64,000 nt of DNA from contig JACQVF010000006.1 in NCBI GenBank assembly GCA_016209885.1, positions 60,523 through 124,522 of the forward strand, written 5' to 3'. The notes under the pieces were generated by a model. The model did no database searches and was not told the origin of the DNA. It worked only from the letters and a program-made list of their open reading frames with translations. Positions 44,741 to 52,903 of the stretch are shown in pieces. A program made the translations under genes and the position numbers. The DNA is from Gemmatimonadota bacterium (GTDB lineage: Bacteria > Gemmatimonadota > Gemmatimonadetes > Longimicrobiales > Gaopeijiaceae). Positions within the stretch are counted from its first letter, which is position 1, and each line of letters opens with the position of its first letter.

Positions 44741-45106
44741 TCAGAGCTCGGCCAGCGGAATCTGTCTGGACCGCCGCAGGTTACGGTCGCGAGTGACGAG
44801 CGGAACGTTGTGCACTACGCTCGTGGCCGCGATCAGCTCGTCGGCCGGATCGCCGCCCACGTCCAGTCGGCAGCTTGCTCGGCAGACCTCCCAGCTCAAG
44901 GGCCAGGTGTGCAGGCGACTCAGAATCCGGCTGACTTCGGGCGAGTCGAGATCCAGCTCGATTTGCCCGAGTTGCTGGAGCTTGCAGATCTCCCAGCGCA
45001 CGATCGCCGAGATACTCCAGACGTCACTCGCGAGCCGCCGGCGCTCGGCCGGCCTCAAGGTGCCGGCCAGCGCGTGCAGGAGGATGTGCGTGTCAAGATT
45101 GAGCAT
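44741..45106 (-). CDS. PIN-domain toxin of a Phd/PIN module
   Basis: 121 residues from the ATG at 45106 (MLNLDTHILLHALAG); nine more codons upstream are open but less likely. The acidic residues of the PIN nuclease appear in LNLDTHILL, VRWEICKL, and DPADELIAATSVVHNVPLVTRD. The start codon lies inside the antitoxin gene (14-base overlap), so translation is coupled. The expected activity is RNA cleavage. Confidence 0.85.
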   Translation of the reverse strand: MLNLDTHILLHALAGTLRPAERRRLASDVWSISAIVRWEICKLQQLGQIELDLDSPEVSRILSRLHTWPLSWEVCRASCRLDVGGDPADELIAATSVVHNVPLVTRDRNLRRSRQIPLAEL

Positions 45107-45314
45107 TCCAGGAGACGCCGGTGGAGAGAACATCCCCGCGGATCTTCAACTTGTCCGCCAGCGCGCCGATCAGCTCGGCGGACTCGCTCTCGATAGGAAC
45201 GAGCTTCGCCACGGGCTTGCCGTGCTTGGTGATCACGATCCCCTCCGGGTCCAGCGAATCGAGCAGCGCGAGGCATTGCTCCTTGAAACGTGCAGCGCCG
45301 ATCGTCCTCGCCAC
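45093..45314 (-). CDS. Phd/YefM-type antitoxin
   Basis: 73 residues from a GTG at 45314 with AGGAGG six bases upstream. TIGAARFKEQCLALLDSLDP then GIVITKHGKPVAKLVPIE is the standard prevent-host-death DNA-binding fold (the ITKHGKPVA strand-turn). The variable C terminus would bind the PIN toxin. Repeats just upstream (45333-45362) are likely its operator. The pair is inserted between sufS and csp, breaking the suf gene run. Confidence 0.88.
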   Translation of the reverse strand: MARTIGAARFKEQCLALLDSLDPEGIVITKHGKPVAKLVPIESESAELIGALADKLKIRGDVLSTGVSWNAQS

Positions 45315-45332
45315 GATTTGCCTCCTGGTTAC

Positions 45333-45362
45333 AATTTATGACCAGTCGTAAATTATGACCAG
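45333..45362 (-). promoter_or_regulatory. Operator-like repeats upstream of the Phd antitoxin
   Basis: TTATGACCAG occurs twice as a direct repeat (45336-45345 and 45353-45362, 17-bp period), and AATTTA/TAAATT arms flank the first copy as an inverted repeat. This AT-rich island in GC-rich DNA ends 18 bases before the start codon, and CATAAT on the minus strand could be a -10. Autorepression by the Phd protein is the natural reading. Confidence 0.55.
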
Positions 45363-45514
45363 AATCGGCGCAAGGCCAGAGTCTCGCCCACACACCCGCC
45401 CCGCGTGCAGGACCAGGTGGAGGAAGTCCTCTGAGTTCCTCCTCTCCTGCACGCCGTTCCTCTACGCCGTTCAGGTGCCAGATCGAGAGGTGGGTGTGCC
45501 CCGAATCAGCCCCC

Positions 45515-46774
45515 TCACGCTCCGAAGATCTTCACCACCTCGCCCAGCCCATCCACCAGCCGGTCCACCTCCTCCTGCGTGTTGTAGAATGCGAACGAGG
45601 CCCGGGCGGTGGCGGTGATCCCGTAGCGCTTCATGACGAGCTGCGTGCAGTGGTGCCCGGCGCGGATCGCGATCCCCTGGTGGTCGAGAATCGTGGCGAT
45701 GTCGTGGGGGTGCGCGTCCTGGAGCGTGAACGAGATCACCGCCGCGCGATCCTCCAGGCTCGATGGCCCGTAAATCCGGATCCCCGGCAGGTCCCGCAGC
45801 CGCTCCAGCGCGTAGCAAACGAGCTCGTGCTCCTGTTGCATGATGGCGGGTCGGCCGATCCCCTCGAGGTAGTCGATGGCGGCGGTCATGGCCACGGCGT
45901 CCGCGAAGTTCGGCGTTCCGGCCTCGAACTTGTGGGGCACAGCGGCCCAGGTGCTGTACTCCTTCTCGACCACGGAGATCATCTCGCCGCCGCCCTGGTA
46001 GGGAGGCATGGCCTCCAGCAGCTCGCGCCGCGCCCAGAGCGCACCGATCCCGGTGGGCCCACACATCTTGTGACCGGAGCAGGCGTAGAAGTCGCAGCCC
46101 GTCTCGGCCACGCTCACGGGCAGGTGCGGCGCGCCCTGAGCGCCGTCGACGAGCAGGAGCGCGCCAACGTCGTGGGCCCTCCGCGCGATCTCGGCCACGG
46201 GGTTGATCGTGCCGAGCGAGTTCGACACATGGTTCACGCAGACGATCTTGGTCCGGCGCCCCAGGAGCTCGTCGAGCTGCTCGAGCCGGAGCCGCCCTTC
46301 GTCGTCGATATCGAGATATCGCAGCCGAGCACCGGAGCGCCGGGCCAGGAGCTGCCACGGCACGACGTTCGAATGGTGCTCGAGGACGGTGAGCACGATC
46401 TCATCGCCTTCGTGGACGTTCGCGTTTCCCCAGGCGGCCGCGACCAGGTTGATCGCCTCGGTGGTCCCACGAGTGAAGACGATCTCCGCCGGATCCGTAG
46501 CACCCAGCCAGTGCGCCATGCGCGCCCGGGCGGCCTCGTAGGCTTCCGTGGCCCGGCGGGAAAGCTCATGGATGCCGCGGTGGACGTTCGCGTTGTCGCG
46601 GCGGTAGAACTCCGCGAGCGCCCGGATCACGGTCTCGGGCTTCTGGCTGGTGGCGGCGTTGTCCAGGTAGACGAGGGGATATCCGTTGACCTCCTGGTGG
46701 AGGGCCGGGAAGTCCGCGCGCACCGCCCGGACGTCAAACGTGGGCGCCGCGGCCGTGGTAGTAGCGAGAGCCAT
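45515..46774 (-). CDS. sufS: Cysteine desulfurase SufS
   Basis: 419 residues. VYLDNAATSQKPETVI begins the class V aminotransferase fold. VLEHHSNVVPWQLLA and LLVDGAQGAPHLPV are PLP-contact blocks, ACSGHKMCGPTGIGALW holds the Schiff-base lysine, and RAGHHCTQLVMKRYG holds the catalytic cysteine with the short loop of the SufS group. It removes sulfur from cysteine as persulfide for SufU. It starts 124 bases after the Rieske ferredoxin stop. Confidence 0.96.
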   Translation of the reverse strand: MALATTTAAAPTFDVRAVRADFPALHQEVNGYPLVYLDNAATSQKPETVIRALAEFYRRDNANVHRGIHELSRRATEAYEAARARMAHWLGATDPAEIVFTRGTTEAINLVAAAWGNANVHEGDEIVLTVLEHHSNVVPWQLLARRSGARLRYLDIDDEGRLRLEQLDELLGRRTKIVCVNHVSNSLGTINPVAEIARRAHDVGALLLVDGAQGAPHLPVSVAETGCDFYACSGHKMCGPTGIGALWARRELLEAMPPYQGGGEMISVVEKEYSTWAAVPHKFEAGTPNFADAVAMTAAIDYLEGIGRPAIMQQEHELVCYALERLRDLPGIRIYGPSSLEDRAAVISFTLQDAHPHDIATILDHQGIAIRAGHHCTQLVMKRYGITATARASFAFYNTQEEVDRLVDGLGEVVKIFGA

Positions 46775-46898
46775 GGAACTAACCCATCAAAGCGCGAAGC
46801 GCATCCATCACTCGTCGAGGCGTCGATGACTGCCGAACGGCGCCTCCTTCATCGGGAGTGTCCGCAGACCCGCGCAGACCTCGCCGTGCGCGGATCGC

Positions 46899-47207
46899 TC
46901 AAACCTCAACGTACACCGCCCCGTCCCTGACCTCCACCGCATAGGTCCTGACCGGGCGGATCGCCGGGAGCGCCACGGCGCGGCCGGTCTCCAGATCGAA
47001 GCGCGCGCCGTGGAGCGCACACTCCAGCGTCCCGTCCTCGATCGCCCCCTCGGAGAGGGGGAAGTCCTGGTGCGAGCATCGGTTCTCGAAGGCGTAGAAC
47101 GTACCCTCGGCGTTGACCACGCAAATCTCAGCCTCGCCGCACTGCATGCCCAGGAGCTTGCCCGGCGGACAGTCATCCAGGGCACAAGCGCGCACCCAAT
47201 CAGACAC
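46899..47207 (-). CDS. Rieske-type [2Fe-2S] ferredoxin in the suf operon
   Basis: 102 residues from a GTG overlapping the sufD stop by eight bases. Ligands are RCSHQDFPLSEG (Cys-X-His) and CALHGARFDL (Cys-X2-His); there is no second pair of cysteines, so it is the soluble ferredoxin class (biphenyl-dioxygenase ferredoxin/NirD-like). AICVVNAEGTFYAFENRC is the usual lead-in. A Rieske ferredoxin between sufD and sufS is common in actinobacterial and related suf operons. It may supply electrons during cluster assembly. Confidence 0.92.
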   Translation of the reverse strand: MSDWVRACALDDCPPGKLLGMQCGEAEICVVNAEGTFYAFENRCSHQDFPLSEGAIEDGTLECALHGARFDLETGRAVALPAIRPVRTYAVEVRDGAVYVEV

Positions 47208-48651
47208 GGCGCAGCTTGGCTTCGATCTCCCGACTCACCTTCTCGACCACGCCGGGGAGCGGCAGCCGCGCCAGCACCTCCCCCAGGAACCCGAGTACGA
47301 CCAGCCGCTGGGCGATTTCCTTGGGGATCCCGCGGCTCAGGAGGTAGAACAGCACCTCGTCCTCCAGGTGCCCGACCGTGGCGGCGTGCGAACACTTCAC
47401 GTCGTCGGCCTCGATCTCCAGATTCGGCAGCGAGTTCGCCACGGCGTCTTCCGAGAGGAGGAGGTTGCGGTTCGTCTGGTACGCATCCGTCTGTTGAGCC
47501 CCCTTGTGCACCTTGATGAGCCCGCGGAACGCCGCCGTGGCTTTGTCGTCCAGCGCGCCCTTGTAGAGGAGGTCGCTCCACGCCGACGGGGCCACGTGAT
47601 CCTGCCGCGTGTTGTGGTCGAAGTGCTGGCGGTCGTCGCCGAAGCAGAGGCCGAGCATCTCGCTCCGCGCGCCGGGGCCGAGGAGCACGGCGTTCATATC
47701 GAGGCGGGCCAGGCTGGCGCCCAGGTTCACGACCAGCGTGTCCAGGCTCGCCTCCCGCTGGGCCAGCGTCCGCTGAGTAGAGATGTGCACCGCGCCCCGG
47801 CCGAGCCGCTGCAGCGTGACGTACTGGAGCTGCGCGCCCTCGCCCGCGTAGATCTCCACGGCGTCACACGAGAAGGCCTGGCGCTCGAAGTCCTCCGAGA
47901 GCGTCTCTTCCACGTAGTTCACGTGGCTCCCGGCCTCCGCCACGATGAGCGTACGGGGGAGCACGACCGTTCCCGCCGTGGAGACCCAACGGGTGACGCG
48001 CACGGGGACGTCCACCTGTACGCCCGGCGGCACGTAGAGGAAGGCGCCGCCCGCCCAGAGCGCCGCGTTCAACGCTGCGAACTTCCCGCGCTCCGGCGGC
48101 AGTGCGGCGCCGGCCAGGTGTCCCTCGACCAGGTCCGCGTGCTCGCGGGCGGCCGTGTGCAGGTCGCAGAGGATGACGCCCTTGCTCCGGAGCTCCGGGT
48201 CCAGATCGACGTGCACCACGTCCGCGTCCACCTGGACCAGGTGTCCGGCGCCGGGTGGATCCTCCTCCATCGAGGTCTGCATGAGCTCGGGGAGCTCGTT
48301 CCGGGCCAGCATCCGGCCGGCGGGCCCGGCGAGGGCAAGGGCGTCGAGCTTGAGCGCCCTCTTGATGTCCGTGTAGCGCCACTCCTCGAGCTTCGTGGCG
48401 GGGAGCGCAGTCCGCTCGTAGACGGACCAGGCTGAGAGACGGCGCTCCCGCAGCCAGTCGGGCGCGCCCTCGCTCAGCGCGACTGCGGCGTCGCGGTTGA
48501 TCGCCTCGGTGACGCCCTCGGGGGCCACCTCGACCACTGGCGCCACCGCGGCACTGGCCGTGGCCAGCCGCGCCGAAGCGCCTGCAGCCCCCGACGCCCT
48601 CATCGCCATCGCTGCCGCCCTATCACTCTTCGTGGTCGCAAGATCTGCCAT
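47200..48651 (-). CDS. sufD: Fe-S cluster assembly protein SufD
   Basis: 483 residues, slightly long because of an alanine-rich N-terminal extension of about 45 residues before NRDAAVALSEGAPDWL. KLEEWRYTDIKR, LNAALWAGGAFLYVPPGVQV and HFDHNTRQDH are SufD marks, with the C-terminal LEIEADDVKCSHAATVGHLE containing the conserved Cys and His near the interface with SufB. Together with SufB and SufC it forms the BC2D scaffold complex. Confidence 0.95.
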   Translation of the reverse strand: MADLATTKSDRAAAMAMRASGAAGASARLATASAAVAPVVEVAPEGVTEAINRDAAVALSEGAPDWLRERRLSAWSVYERTALPATKLEEWRYTDIKRALKLDALALAGPAGRMLARNELPELMQTSMEEDPPGAGHLVQVDADVVHVDLDPELRSKGVILCDLHTAAREHADLVEGHLAGAALPPERGKFAALNAALWAGGAFLYVPPGVQVDVPVRVTRWVSTAGTVVLPRTLIVAEAGSHVNYVEETLSEDFERQAFSCDAVEIYAGEGAQLQYVTLQRLGRGAVHISTQRTLAQREASLDTLVVNLGASLARLDMNAVLLGPGARSEMLGLCFGDDRQHFDHNTRQDHVAPSAWSDLLYKGALDDKATAAFRGLIKVHKGAQQTDAYQTNRNLLLSEDAVANSLPNLEIEADDVKCSHAATVGHLEDEVLFYLLSRGIPKEIAQRLVVLGFLGEVLARLPLPGVVEKVSREIEAKLRRV

Positions 48652-48712
48652 CGGTTTCTATCGTTATCCTGTACGTCTTGGGTCAACCGGTCCGCTCCTC
48701 AGCTCGCTGATC

Positions 48713-48754
48713 GCTAACCCGCTAACCCGCTAACCCGCTAAGCCCGCTAAAGCC
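48713..48754. repeat. GCTAACCC tandem repeat between sufD and sufB
   Basis: Three perfect GCTAACCC units (48713-48736) pass into GCTAAGCCC and GCTAAAGCC. The whole 313-base gap 48652-48964 otherwise holds no gene; it also contains a G8 run at 48773-48780. A related GCGATTAGCGGTCAG-like stretch is found at 55389-55470. Confidence 0.65.
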
Positions 48755-48964
48755 GCGAACCCGCTCACCGCCGGGGGGGGTTGGAGGGGAAGGGCCGAAA
48801 CAAAACCCCTCCCCCTCGTCCTAAGGCGCATCCCCGCGCTCCATGGAGTCGGAAGAGGGGAACCGCATCGGGCGGCGGCGGGGCGGCTGCCGAGTGCCCG
48901 GCGCCGTGCACCGGGTCCGGACCACCGGGCCACGTGCGAGTGGGTCCGCCGCGCCGCACCTCGG

Positions 48965-50380
48965 TCAGCCGACCGTGCCCTCCATCTCCAAGTCGATCAG
49001 GCGGTTCAGCTCGACGGCGTACTCGAGCGGGAGGAGCTTCGCCACCGGCTCGATGAACCCGCGGACGATCATGGCCATCGCCTCGTCCTGCGGGATCCCC
49101 CGGCTCCTCAGGTAGAAGAGCTGCTCTTCGCCGATCTTCGACACCGTGGCCTCGTGACCCACCGTGGCCGAGTTCTCCTCGATCTCGATGTACGGGTAGG
49201 TGTCGGTCCGCGAGGTGTCGTGCAGGAGCAGCGCGTCGCACTGAACGTTCGAGCGAGCCTGCCGCGCGCCCTCGTACACCTTGCACAGCCCGCGATAGGA
49301 GGCGCGGCCGCTCCCCTTCGAGATCGACTTCGAGGTGATCCGCGAAGTCGTGTGCGGCGCCGCGTGCACCACCTTGCCGCCCGTGTCCTGGTGCTGGCCG
49401 TTGCCCGCATACGCGATGGACAGCACCTCGCCGTGCGCACCCTCGCCCACCAGGTAGCAGGACGGGTACTTCATCGTGGCCTTCGAGCCCAGGTTCCCGT
49501 CCAGCCACGCCATGTGGGCATCCCGGTGAACCAGCGCCCGCTGCGTCACCAGGTTGTACATGTTGTTCGACCAGTTCTGGATGGTGACGTAGCGGAAGCG
49601 GGCGCCCGGCTTCACGATGATCTCGATCACGCCGGAGTGGAACGACTCCGTGGCGTACACGGGCGCGGTGCACCCCTCGATGTACTGGGCCTCGGAGCCC
49701 TGGTCCGCGATAATGAGCGTCCGCTCGAACTGGCCCATGCGCTCCGCGTTCACACGGAAGTAGGCCTGGAGCGGGACCTCGAGCTTGACGCCCGGCGGAA
49801 TGTAGACGAACGAGCCGCCGGACCACACGGCCGAGTTGAGTGCCGCGAACTTGTTGTCGGCGGCCGGGATGACCGTCGAGAAGTGCTCGCGGAAGAGGTC
49901 CGGGTACTTGCGGAGGCCGTCCTCGATGGACTCGAAGATGACGCCCTTGCCCTCCCACTCCTTCTTGAGCGAGTGATAGACCATTTCGGACTCGTACTGC
50001 GCCCCGACGCCCGCCAGGATGCGCCGCTCCGCCTCCGGGATGCCCAGGCGCTCGAACGTCTCCTTGATCTCCGGCGGCACGTCCTCCCAGGAGTGCTGCA
50101 TCTGCTCGGCCGGCTTGATGTAATAGTACAGGTCGGCGAGCGTCGCCTCGAGGTTCGAGAGATCGGCACCCCACGTGGGCATGGGCTTCGACCAGAAGAT
50201 CTTGAGCGCCTTGAGCCGGAACTGAAGCATCCACTCCGGCTCCTCCTTGTGCGCGGAGATCTGGCGCACCACCTCCTCGGACAGGCCCTTGTGCGCCTTG
50301 AACACGGGCGTGTCCTGCGTGACGAAGTCGTACCGATATTCGTCGATACCGAGCGACGCGACTGTCTCGTTGTACGGCAT
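48965..50380 (-). CDS. sufB: Fe-S cluster assembly protein SufB
   Basis: 471 residues from the ATG at 50380, six bases after GGAGGG; a GTG eight codons earlier is open but would place the ribosome site inside the gene. YRYDFVTQDTPVFKAHKGLS, KPMPTWGADLS, SGGSFVYIPPGVKLEVPLQAYF and the conserved EGCTAPVYATES cysteine region are typical. GLCKVYEGARQARSNVQCDALLL and IEIEENSATVGHEATVSKIGEEQLFYL contain other functional residues. It is the main scaffold on which clusters are built. Confidence 0.96.
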   Translation of the reverse strand: MPYNETVASLGIDEYRYDFVTQDTPVFKAHKGLSEEVVRQISAHKEEPEWMLQFRLKALKIFWSKPMPTWGADLSNLEATLADLYYYIKPAEQMQHSWEDVPPEIKETFERLGIPEAERRILAGVGAQYESEMVYHSLKKEWEGKGVIFESIEDGLRKYPDLFREHFSTVIPAADNKFAALNSAVWSGGSFVYIPPGVKLEVPLQAYFRVNAERMGQFERTLIIADQGSEAQYIEGCTAPVYATESFHSGVIEIIVKPGARFRYVTIQNWSNNMYNLVTQRALVHRDAHMAWLDGNLGSKATMKYPSCYLVGEGAHGEVLSIAYAGNGQHQDTGGKVVHAAPHTTSRITSKSISKGSGRASYRGLCKVYEGARQARSNVQCDALLLHDTSRTDTYPYIEIEENSATVGHEATVSKIGEEQLFYLRSRGIPQDEAMAMIVRGFIEPVAKLLPLEYAVELNRLIDLEMEGTVG

Positions 50381-50596
50381 CCTGATCCCTCCATGAGGCT
50401 CCACCGTCGGGAGCCGCCTGCGGCCCGGACCCTATGGGCCGCTGATCCTCGCGCTCATGAGACTATAAACGCCGAACTCTGAAGCGTTCCGCCGTTCATC
50501 GCCGCCCCAGCAACACCGCTGCGCTTGCCAGCAGTCGCGGGCGGCCGACGACTTTGAGACCCTTGGAGCCCGATCTGCCGGCGCCCAGGAAATGCC

Positions 50597-51382
50597 CTAC
50601 ACCCGCGCCGGCTCCGGCTGCTCCGCCTCCTGGTAGATCCTGTACCCCTCCTCCTCGAGCTCCAGCGCCAGCTCCGGCCCGCCCGACCGGACGATCTGGC
50701 CCCGGATCATTACGTGCACGAAGTCGGGCACGATGTGGTTCAGCATGCGCTGATAGTGCGTGATGAGCAGCACCGTCATGTCCCGACGCTCGGCGTGCAG
50801 CGTGTTCACGCCCGTCGCCACGATCTTCAGCGCATCGATGTCGAGGCCCGAGTCCGTCTCGTCCATGACCGCCAGCTCAGGCTGGAGCACCGCCATCTGG
50901 AGGATCTCGTTCCGCTTCTTCTCGCCGCCGCTGAACCCGTCATTCACCGCGCGCTCGGCGAATGACGCGTCCATCCCCAGAAGCTCCATGCGCTCGAGCA
51001 GAAGGTCCTGGAACTCGAAGATGTCCACCTCCTTTTCGGAACGCGCCTGCAGCGCCGTGCGCAGGAAGTTCGCGATCGAGACCCCCGGAATGTCTACGGG
51101 ATACTGGAACGCCAGGAACAGCCCCTTACGAGCCCGCTCGTCCGGATCCAGCTCGAGCAGCAGCTCGCCCCGGTAAAAAACCTCGCCGCTCGTGATCTCG
51201 TAGCCCGGATGCCCGGCCAGTACCTTGGCCAACGTGCTCTTCCCCGACCCGTTCGGCCCCATCAGCGCGTGCATCTCGCCCCGGCCAAGCTCGAGGTTCA
51301 CCCCTCGAAGAATCTCCGGGGCCTCCTCATCCGCTACCTTCGCCTTCAGGTTGACGATCCTCAACACCGGCGTATCGCTCAT
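50597..51382 (-). CDS. sufC: Fe-S assembly ATPase SufC
   Basis: 261 residues from the ATG at 51382. The Walker A is MGPNGSGKSTLAKVLAGHPG, Q-loop FLAFQYPVDIPGV, signature FSGGEKKRNEILQMAVLQPE and Walker B LAVMDETDSGLDIDALKIV, all as in SufC (the D-E-T-D-S-G-L-D-I-D run is diagnostic). ATP binding drives SufBCD rearrangement. It is the first gene of the leftward suf cluster; a Fur-type box lies 109 bases upstream. About 215 bases separate it from sufB. Confidence 0.96.
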   Translation of the reverse strand: MSDTPVLRIVNLKAKVADEEAPEILRGVNLELGRGEMHALMGPNGSGKSTLAKVLAGHPGYEITSGEVFYRGELLLELDPDERARKGLFLAFQYPVDIPGVSIANFLRTALQARSEKEVDIFEFQDLLLERMELLGMDASFAERAVNDGFSGGEKKRNEILQMAVLQPELAVMDETDSGLDIDALKIVATGVNTLHAERRDMTVLLITHYQRMLNHIVPDFVHVMIRGQIVRSGGPELALELEEEGYRIYQEAEQPEPARV

Positions 51383-51723
51383 GTCATCCCCTTCCCCGAC
51401 CCGAGCTCCCGGCCCAGGAGAAACGTGTCGCTGCGCAGCCATCGGCTTCAGCGCGTCGGGCTGCGTGGGCTGCCGCGAGCCGTTATTTGTTTAGAATGAT
51501 TCTCTGTTTCAAGCTACCCATAATGTGCCGCCTGCTGGAGATGAAGTCAAGGGAGGAACGCTGTGGGAGCTTCCGTAGGGGACGGCAAGGTTACGCGAGC
51601 GAGTTCCCGGTGATTTCCCGGCTGCGGCTCCCCCCTCGAGACCCTGGAGACGCTGCTTCGAAGGTACCACCAGGGCGCGCAGTGACCACTGAAGGCTTCG
51701 CTGGCTGAAGGGGTGGATCGTCT
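51383..51723. other. Region upstream of sufC
   Basis: 341 bases with no supported gene. A markedly AT-rich patch at about 51481-51525 carries the inverted repeat annotated at 51491-51505 and probably the suf promoter; a TTGAAA lies at 51512-51507 on the minus strand. No SufR, IscR or other regulator gene is present here. Confidence 0.45.
51491..51505 (-). promoter_or_regulatory. Fur-type (7-1-7) inverted repeat upstream of sufC
   Basis: TTAGAATGATTCTCT: the inner AGAAT-G-ATTCT is a perfect 5-1-5 palindrome, and the whole fits the TTAtAATnATTaTAA style of Fur/PerR/Zur operators at 5 of 7 paired positions. Iron-dependent repression of suf operons is known in several bacteria, so Fur control is plausible. 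Confidence 0.5.
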
Positions 51724-52866
51724 CTACCGGAACACGGCCGGGTTCACCCGGAGGATCCTGTCGTCGCCATCCCTGGCCCGCCCGCGGCCGTCGCGGTTGC
51801 TGGTGGCGAGGTAGAGCATGCCGTCGGGGCCCCGGCGGACCACACGGATCCTGCCGAAGTCGCGGTGGAGGTGCACGCGGAGATCCGGGGAGCGGCCCTC
51901 GCCGGTCTCCGAGACCCGTGCCTCGTACAGCGCCTCGCCTCTGAGCCCGCCGAAGAAGACGCTCCCGTCGAGGAACGCGGCGCCGGCGGGCGCCCACGTG
52001 TGGTCGGGCCCGGAGTGGAGGACGGGTCCGACCATGCCCACGGCGGTCTCATCGCCTTCGACGGCCGGCCAGCCGTAGTTCTGCCCCTTCTCCACGAGAT
52101 TGAGCTCGTCCATCCCGCTCTCGAGGCCGGAGCGGCCGTGCTCGGTGCTCCAGAGCCGGGCGCGGTCGTCCCAGGCGAGGCCCTGGGGGTTGCGGTGGCC
52201 GTAGGAGTAGACGGGATTGCTGAAGGGATTGTCCGCCGGGGTGCGGCCGTCATCCGTGAGGCGAAGAATCTTGCCGGCCAGCGAGCGGGTGTCTTGAGCG
52301 AGCGACGAGTTGGTAGCGTCGCCCGTGGTGATGTAGAGGTAGCCGTCGGGGCCGAAGGCAACGCGTCCGCCGTCGTGGAAGCGGGCGGCCGGAATGCCGT
52401 CCAGGATCACGGTCCGGTCGGTCAGCGTGCCGCCGCTGAACCGGTAACGCTCCACACGGTTCTCGGGGCCGCTCGTTCCGTCCGCCGTGAGGGACACGTA
52501 GATCCAGCGGGTCTCCTGGAAGCGTGGGTGCAGTGCCAGCCCCATGAGTCCGCCCTCGCCTCCGTGGCGAACGCCCTCGATGGGATAAACGCGCCGCCGC
52601 TGGCCGGCGAGGTGCACGAGGCGCCCCGGGCGCTCGGTGACGAGGAGCGTGCCGTCCGGGAGGAAGGCGATTTCCCAGGGGACCTCGAGTCCATCGGCCA
52701 CGATGGCGATCGCTTGTGCGGGAATCTCTCCGAGTCGGAGCCCGGTGTGCGGAGGGGGCGGTGTGCCGGGACCGAAGAAAAGGGAGAAGAGCGGGCCGCG
52801 GAAGGCGTACGCGCCCGTGACCACGAGCGCGACGGTCAGCGCGATCCGCAGGAGACTGGCCTTCAA
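51724..52866 (-). CDS. PQQ-dependent sugar dehydrogenase, soluble type (YliI/aldose sugar dehydrogenase)
   Basis: About 380 residues. The start is uncertain; the TTG at 52866 gives LKASLLRIALTVALVVTGAY, an N-terminal signal or anchor. The mature six-bladed propeller shows VADGLEVPWEIAFLPDGTLL, LVTERPGRLVHL, GEGGLMGLALHP, GRVAFGPDGYLYITTGD, YSYGHRNPQGLAWD and IRVVRRGPDGMLYLATSNRDG. These are the GSDH/Asd signatures, including the base histidine (in the R-H-G-G-E-G segment) and the PQQ and calcium contacts. It oxidises aldoses in the periplasm. It follows the AraC-like regulator by 37 bases, so regulation or cotranscription is likely. Confidence 0.88.
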   Translation of the reverse strand: MKASLLRIALTVALVVTGAYAFRGPLFSLFFGPGTPPPPHTGLRLGEIPAQAIAIVADGLEVPWEIAFLPDGTLLVTERPGRLVHLAGQRRRVYPIEGVRHGGEGGLMGLALHPRFQETRWIYVSLTADGTSGPENRVERYRFSGGTLTDRTVILDGIPAARFHDGGRVAFGPDGYLYITTGDATNSSLAQDTRSLAGKILRLTDDGRTPADNPFSNPVYSYGHRNPQGLAWDDRARLWSTEHGRSGLESGMDELNLVEKGQNYGWPAVEGDETAVGMVGPVLHSGPDHTWAPAGAAFLDGSVFFGGLRGEALYEARVSETGEGRSPDLRVHLHRDFGRIRVVRRGPDGMLYLATSNRDGRGRARDGDDRILRVNPAVFR

Positions 52867-52903
52867 GGATTCCAGCTCAAACAAGCCGGCAGCAATGGTT
52901 CCG

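Noticed and set aside
50440..50500. TATAGT -10 and GGAAC -35-like element between sufC and sufB
   Set aside because: The -35 does not match the housekeeping consensus and an ECF-type reading cannot be supported by one site.
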